Shown: one piece after another, positions 61,143 to 64,000 of the stretch
Position numbering within the stretch: position 1 is the stretch's first letter
How the letters are laid out: the number at the start of each line of letters is the position of its first letter
Assembly: GCF_000550785.1 (NCBI RefSeq)
Contig: NZ_CP004350.1
Span: 142,835 to 206,834 of the forward strand
Direction: 5' to 3'
Origin: Corynebacterium casei LMG S-19264
GTDB taxonomy: Bacteria > Actinomycetota > Actinomycetes > Mycobacteriales > Mycobacteriaceae
DNA length: 64,000 nt
Made by a program: the position numbers and the translations under genes
Notes under the pieces: model-generated
Database searches by the model: none
What the model saw: only the letters and a program-made list of their open reading frames with translations
Told to the model about the DNA's origin: nothing

Positions 61143-63503
61143 CTAGATGCGGTTTTTGGTGCGGGCGGTGGCTTGCGCACTCCACGGGTCTTCGGGCCAG
61201 GGGTGTTTGGGGTAGCGTCCGCGCATGTCGGCGCGCACGCCGGCGTAGGGGCCGGACCAGAAACTCTTCAGATCATCGGTAACCGCAAGCGGGCGACCGG
61301 CAGGAGAGAGTAGATGGAATTGCACGCGTATGCCAGCGCATTCGGGAGATTCTGCCAGGCCAAAGCATTCTTGGAGTTTAACCCGGACCACTGGGCGGCC
61401 CGTGGAGTAATCAATCCGGGGATGTGATCCGGATGGAACCGCAAGCCTTGCTGGAGCGAGCTCATCCATAGAGTTCGCCTCCGGCCATGGCAGAAGCCGC
61501 TGTAGTGCTTGGTACATGTCCACGGATTTCGGGGACGCGCCATGGGCCAGGGCATCAAGTTCAGGGCCTAACCAGTATTCGGGGTCAGCGGATTCCACAT
61601 CCGGCCACGGATCGCCAAGCTGTTCATGCAGGAAACTCATGCGCTCACGCAGAGCTTGGGCTTTGTCCGAAAAGGTGAAGAGGGTTAGGCCTTGGGTGCG
61701 GATGCCATCGGCTAGCGCGGCGGCAGCATTATCTGGTGGAACCTTGACCGGGGTGCTGGATAGCTCAATGGGACCTGCGCGCTTTATCGCCCGGCCCTGG
61801 AGCTTTCCGCCGGTAAAGGTCGCAGTGATGGTCTCATCCACCCCGATGATCTCCAGGGCGTCTGGTTCAGAAATAGTGGCTGCGGCGCGGATGACCGAAC
61901 CTGCCTTGCCCGCACCGGATTTGGCCACGCTGACATCGGCGATAGCCAGCCACTCACTCGCATGTATTGACGTGCCTGGCGGCAACCACGCGCGCGTGCG
62001 GGAGGCCAAGAGATACTCAGAATCATTCACTTTCTTGGCAATACGCTGCGGAAAGGCTAGCCCAGTAATGATGCCGGCATCACTGATGCCGCTGCCTGTG
62101 GAGACCAGCTTCTCAAGGTGCTTGACCTCTCGTTGCGGCGGCTGGACTGCAGCGATATTGCCCGATGGTGAATCTGATAGCACCGCGATAGTCGGCGCCG
62201 CCTGCGGACCGCATTCAATCAGCGCACGGCCCAGGCGCGGATGCAGCGGCAACCTAGACAACCTGGTGCCCAACGCGGTGATGGTGCCGTCGTGCACCGC
62301 GCCGATATCTTCTAGCGCATCCTGTGCCTGCGCCCAGGCATTGTGCGGCGGCTTATCCGGCAACGGGAAGTCTGTGCCGCCACCCCACGCGGCGATCATC
62401 AAAGCAGCCTCGGTGAGATCCGAGGTGGCAATCTCCGGGGTGATGTGCGCTGCTGCATGCTGATAATCCGACTGCGCATAAGCACGAATCACGGTGCCAG
62501 GACCTTCACGTCCGGCACGACCGGCGCGCTGATCCACCGTGGACTGCGCCGCGGACACGGTAACCAGTCCGGTCATGCCGCGAGCAGCGTCACGGCGCGG
62601 GACGCGAGATAGCCCCGAATCCACTACGGCGCGCACGCCGGGCACGGTCAGGGAAGACTCCGCGATGGAGGTGGAGACAATAATGCGCGGGGAATCCGTG
62701 GGCGTTAGCGCGCGATCTTGCTCCGCTGAAGTCAGCCGGCCATGCAAAGGCAGCGCACCGGGAATCTGCGCGCAGACATGTTCGACTTCGCGCACGCCAG
62801 GGACGAAAACCAGAACCGAATGCCCGGTGTCATCGCGCACTTGTTTCGCCTGCTTAGCCTGGTGTGTCAGAAACTCCCGCGTGCAGCCAGCCCGGCCGGG
62901 GTGCGGTTCGTAGTGAGTCTCCAGCGGATAGGTCACCGCCGGGGTATCTAACACGCCGGCGTTCATCAGCCCGGCGAAACGCTGCGCATCCAGGGTGGCG
63001 GACATGGCGACGAGCGCCAAATCATCGCGAAGCTCTGCTAATTCCAGCAGCATGGCCAGCACCAGGTCGGTGTCGAGTTGGCGTTCGTGGACTTCATCGA
63101 TAGCCACCGCGCCCACCCCAGCCAATTCCGGATCGCCCAGCAGCCTACGCAACAGCACGCCGGGAGTCATGAACTCCACGTGCGTGCCCGGGTGGTGTTC
63201 ACCGCGGATGCTAAAACCAACCTTGTCACCAATGCGACTGCCGTCCAGCTGCGCCAGACGCCTGGCCGCCGCGCGCACCGCCACTCGCCGCGGGGCGGTG
63301 ACCAGTACTTTGCCAGGGGCTTCAAGATAATTCGCCAACGCCGGCGGCACCAACGTGGTCTTACCCGTGCCAGGCGGTGCCTGAACCACCAGCCGGCCGG
63401 TGGCCGAAAGCAGCCCCGGCAGCCGGTCAATATCATCAGCGACCGGCAGACCGCGGCCAATGGTAGGAAGGTCAAAAATACTAGCCACGGCTGTGAACGC
63501 CAT
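61143..63503 (-). CDS. hrpB: ATP-dependent RNA helicase HrpB
   Basis: 786 residues, DEAH-box superfamily 2. Walker A QAPPGTGKTTLVPPAL (about 32-47), motif II DEVHER, SAT in VAMSATLD, motif VI DQRAGRAGREGPG, then the HA2 and HrpB-specific C-terminal domains. Role in RNA metabolism is uncertain outside E. coli. Start is unsure: ATG 63503 or GTG 63488, both overlapping the acetyltransferase stop at 63481; a longer open frame upstream is not used. Confidence 0.92.
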   Translation of the reverse strand: MAFTAVASIFDLPTIGRGLPVADDIDRLPGLLSATGRLVVQAPPGTGKTTLVPPALANYLEAPGKVLVTAPRRVAVRAAARRLAQLDGSRIGDKVGFSIRGEHHPGTHVEFMTPGVLLRRLLGDPELAGVGAVAIDEVHERQLDTDLVLAMLLELAELRDDLALVAMSATLDAQRFAGLMNAGVLDTPAVTYPLETHYEPHPGRAGCTREFLTHQAKQAKQVRDDTGHSVLVFVPGVREVEHVCAQIPGALPLHGRLTSAEQDRALTPTDSPRIIVSTSIAESSLTVPGVRAVVDSGLSRVPRRDAARGMTGLVTVSAAQSTVDQRAGRAGREGPGTVIRAYAQSDYQHAAAHITPEIATSDLTEAALMIAAWGGGTDFPLPDKPPHNAWAQAQDALEDIGAVHDGTITALGTRLSRLPLHPRLGRALIECGPQAAPTIAVLSDSPSGNIAAVQPPQREVKHLEKLVSTGSGISDAGIITGLAFPQRIAKKVNDSEYLLASRTRAWLPPGTSIHASEWLAIADVSVAKSGAGKAGSVIRAAATISEPDALEIIGVDETITATFTGGKLQGRAIKRAGPIELSSTPVKVPPDNAAAALADGIRTQGLTLFTFSDKAQALRERMSFLHEQLGDPWPDVESADPEYWLGPELDALAHGASPKSVDMYQALQRLLPWPEANSMDELAPARLAVPSGSHPRIDYSTGRPVVRVKLQECFGLAESPECAGIRVQFHLLSPAGRPLAVTDDLKSFWSGPYAGVRADMRGRYPKHPWPEDPWSAQATARTKNRI

Positions 63504-64000
63504 CAACCGGGCCATCATGCTGGCTGCGCTCCAGCGGCTGGGACTCATTAAGAGTGCGCACCACCTTGCCCGGGGAGCCCAGCACCAAAGAATTATCAGG
63601 GATGTCGCGGGTGACCATGGTGCCAGCGCCCAAGACACAATTCTTACCGATGCTAACCCCCGGCAACACCGTCACATTCGCCCCCAACCACGTGTTAGCG
63701 CCAATAGAAATAGGTTTAGCCTGCTCCCAGCCGCCGCGGCGCATCTGATGATCCGCCACCGGATGCCCGACGGTAATAAGGGAGCAATTCGGGCCAATCA
63801 TGACATCATCGCCTAAAGTGACAGGTGCTTGGGCCAGGATGGTGGCGTTGAAGTTAATAAACACCCGGTCCCCGCAGCGCAGATTGGTGCCGAATTCAAT
63901 ATTGAGCGGCGCATGAATCATGGTCGGCCCGGAGTCCGGGTGAATCATCTCCGCGATAATCTCCCTCGCCTTATCCGGATCTGTGTTTCCCAAGTCGTTG
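63481..64000 (-). CDS. Hexapeptide-repeat acetyltransferase (maltose/galactoside type), partial
   Basis: 173 codons visible; the 5' end lies beyond the window, since the frame stays open at 64000 and the maltose acetyltransferase N-terminal helix (FN....D...R) is only partly seen. Left-handed beta-helix repeats (VTLGDDVMIGPNCSL, ISIGANTWLGANVTVLPGVS, NCVLGAGTMVTRDIPDNSL) and VGHPVADHQMRRGGWEQAKP with catalytic His are present. Transfers acetyl from acetyl-CoA to a sugar hydroxyl. Overlaps the hrpB start. Confidence 0.87.
   Translation of the reverse strand, partial: NDLGNTDPDKAREIIAEMIHPDSGPTMIHAPLNIEFGTNLRCGDRVFINFNATILAQAPVTLGDDVMIGPNCSLITVGHPVADHQMRRGGWEQAKPISIGANTWLGANVTVLPGVSIGKNCVLGAGTMVTRDIPDNSLVLGSPGKVVRTLNESQPLERSQHDGPVDGVHSRG

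Overview
The window is chromosomal DNA of a Corynebacterium. The evidence is the mycobacterial/corynebacterial gene order crgA-pknB-pknA-pbpA-rodA-pstP-fhaB-fhaA-tRNA-Leu, a DtxR box in front of hmuO, a Spa-type sortase pilus locus, BioQ-type operators in front of bioB-bsaP, and moderate-to-high GC with short SD-led intergenic gaps. The species cannot be fixed from the sequence alone.

Layout. 1-10030: cell-wall/division phospho-signalling operon on the minus strand (two PASTA/TM Ser/Thr kinases, class B PBP, SEDS transglycosylase, PP2C phosphatase, two FHA proteins). 10252-10390: tRNA-Leu and terminator. 10415-16982: SDR enzyme, a complete ECF transporter (S, T and an asymmetric single-chain ATPase), a secreted phospholipase A2 and a nucleoside hydrolase. 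17068-19247: NarL-type two-component system with an unannotated small secreted peptide gene between kinase and regulator. 19338-22891: VOC pseudogene and an ABC-F gene split near codon 29 by an intact IS256-family element (8-bp target duplication, both ends visible), with a possible leader-peptide attenuator upstream. 23025-27797: P-loop protein, CHY zinc finger, Asn-rich secreted protein, M20 peptidase, bioB-bsaP. 27802-42083: a catabolic locus broken by an accessory island. An N-terminally truncated FAD oxidoreductase lies on the left behind an IS3 element. An N-terminally truncated ornithine-cyclodeaminase-like gene lies on the right behind a decayed IS6 element. Between them is a complete single-sortase pilus operon (major pilin, class C sortase, basal pilin, 1885-residue tip pilin). 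A second IS6 end survives on the left of the pilus genes.

42164-64000: core genes again, including two sirtuins, a lipase, AMP nucleosidase, heme oxygenase (DtxR box), ferritin, a ROK regulator, LOG protein, DUF885 peptidase, a second SEDS-family gene paired with a secreted protein, HrpB helicase and a partial acetyltransferase at the right edge. Between the lipase and a hypothetical gene (44554-44700) is an orphan transcription unit: -35/-10 promoter, DtxR box on the -10, about 110 nt with no convincing gene, and a terminator hairpin. It looks like an iron-regulated small RNA and is the strongest candidate for something undescribed.

How parts fit: the first operon couples peptidoglycan synthesis to phosphorylation. 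The hmuO-ftn region and the sRNA candidate belong to iron homeostasis. The pilus island adds surface adhesion and carries several signs of acquisition by IS-mediated recombination.
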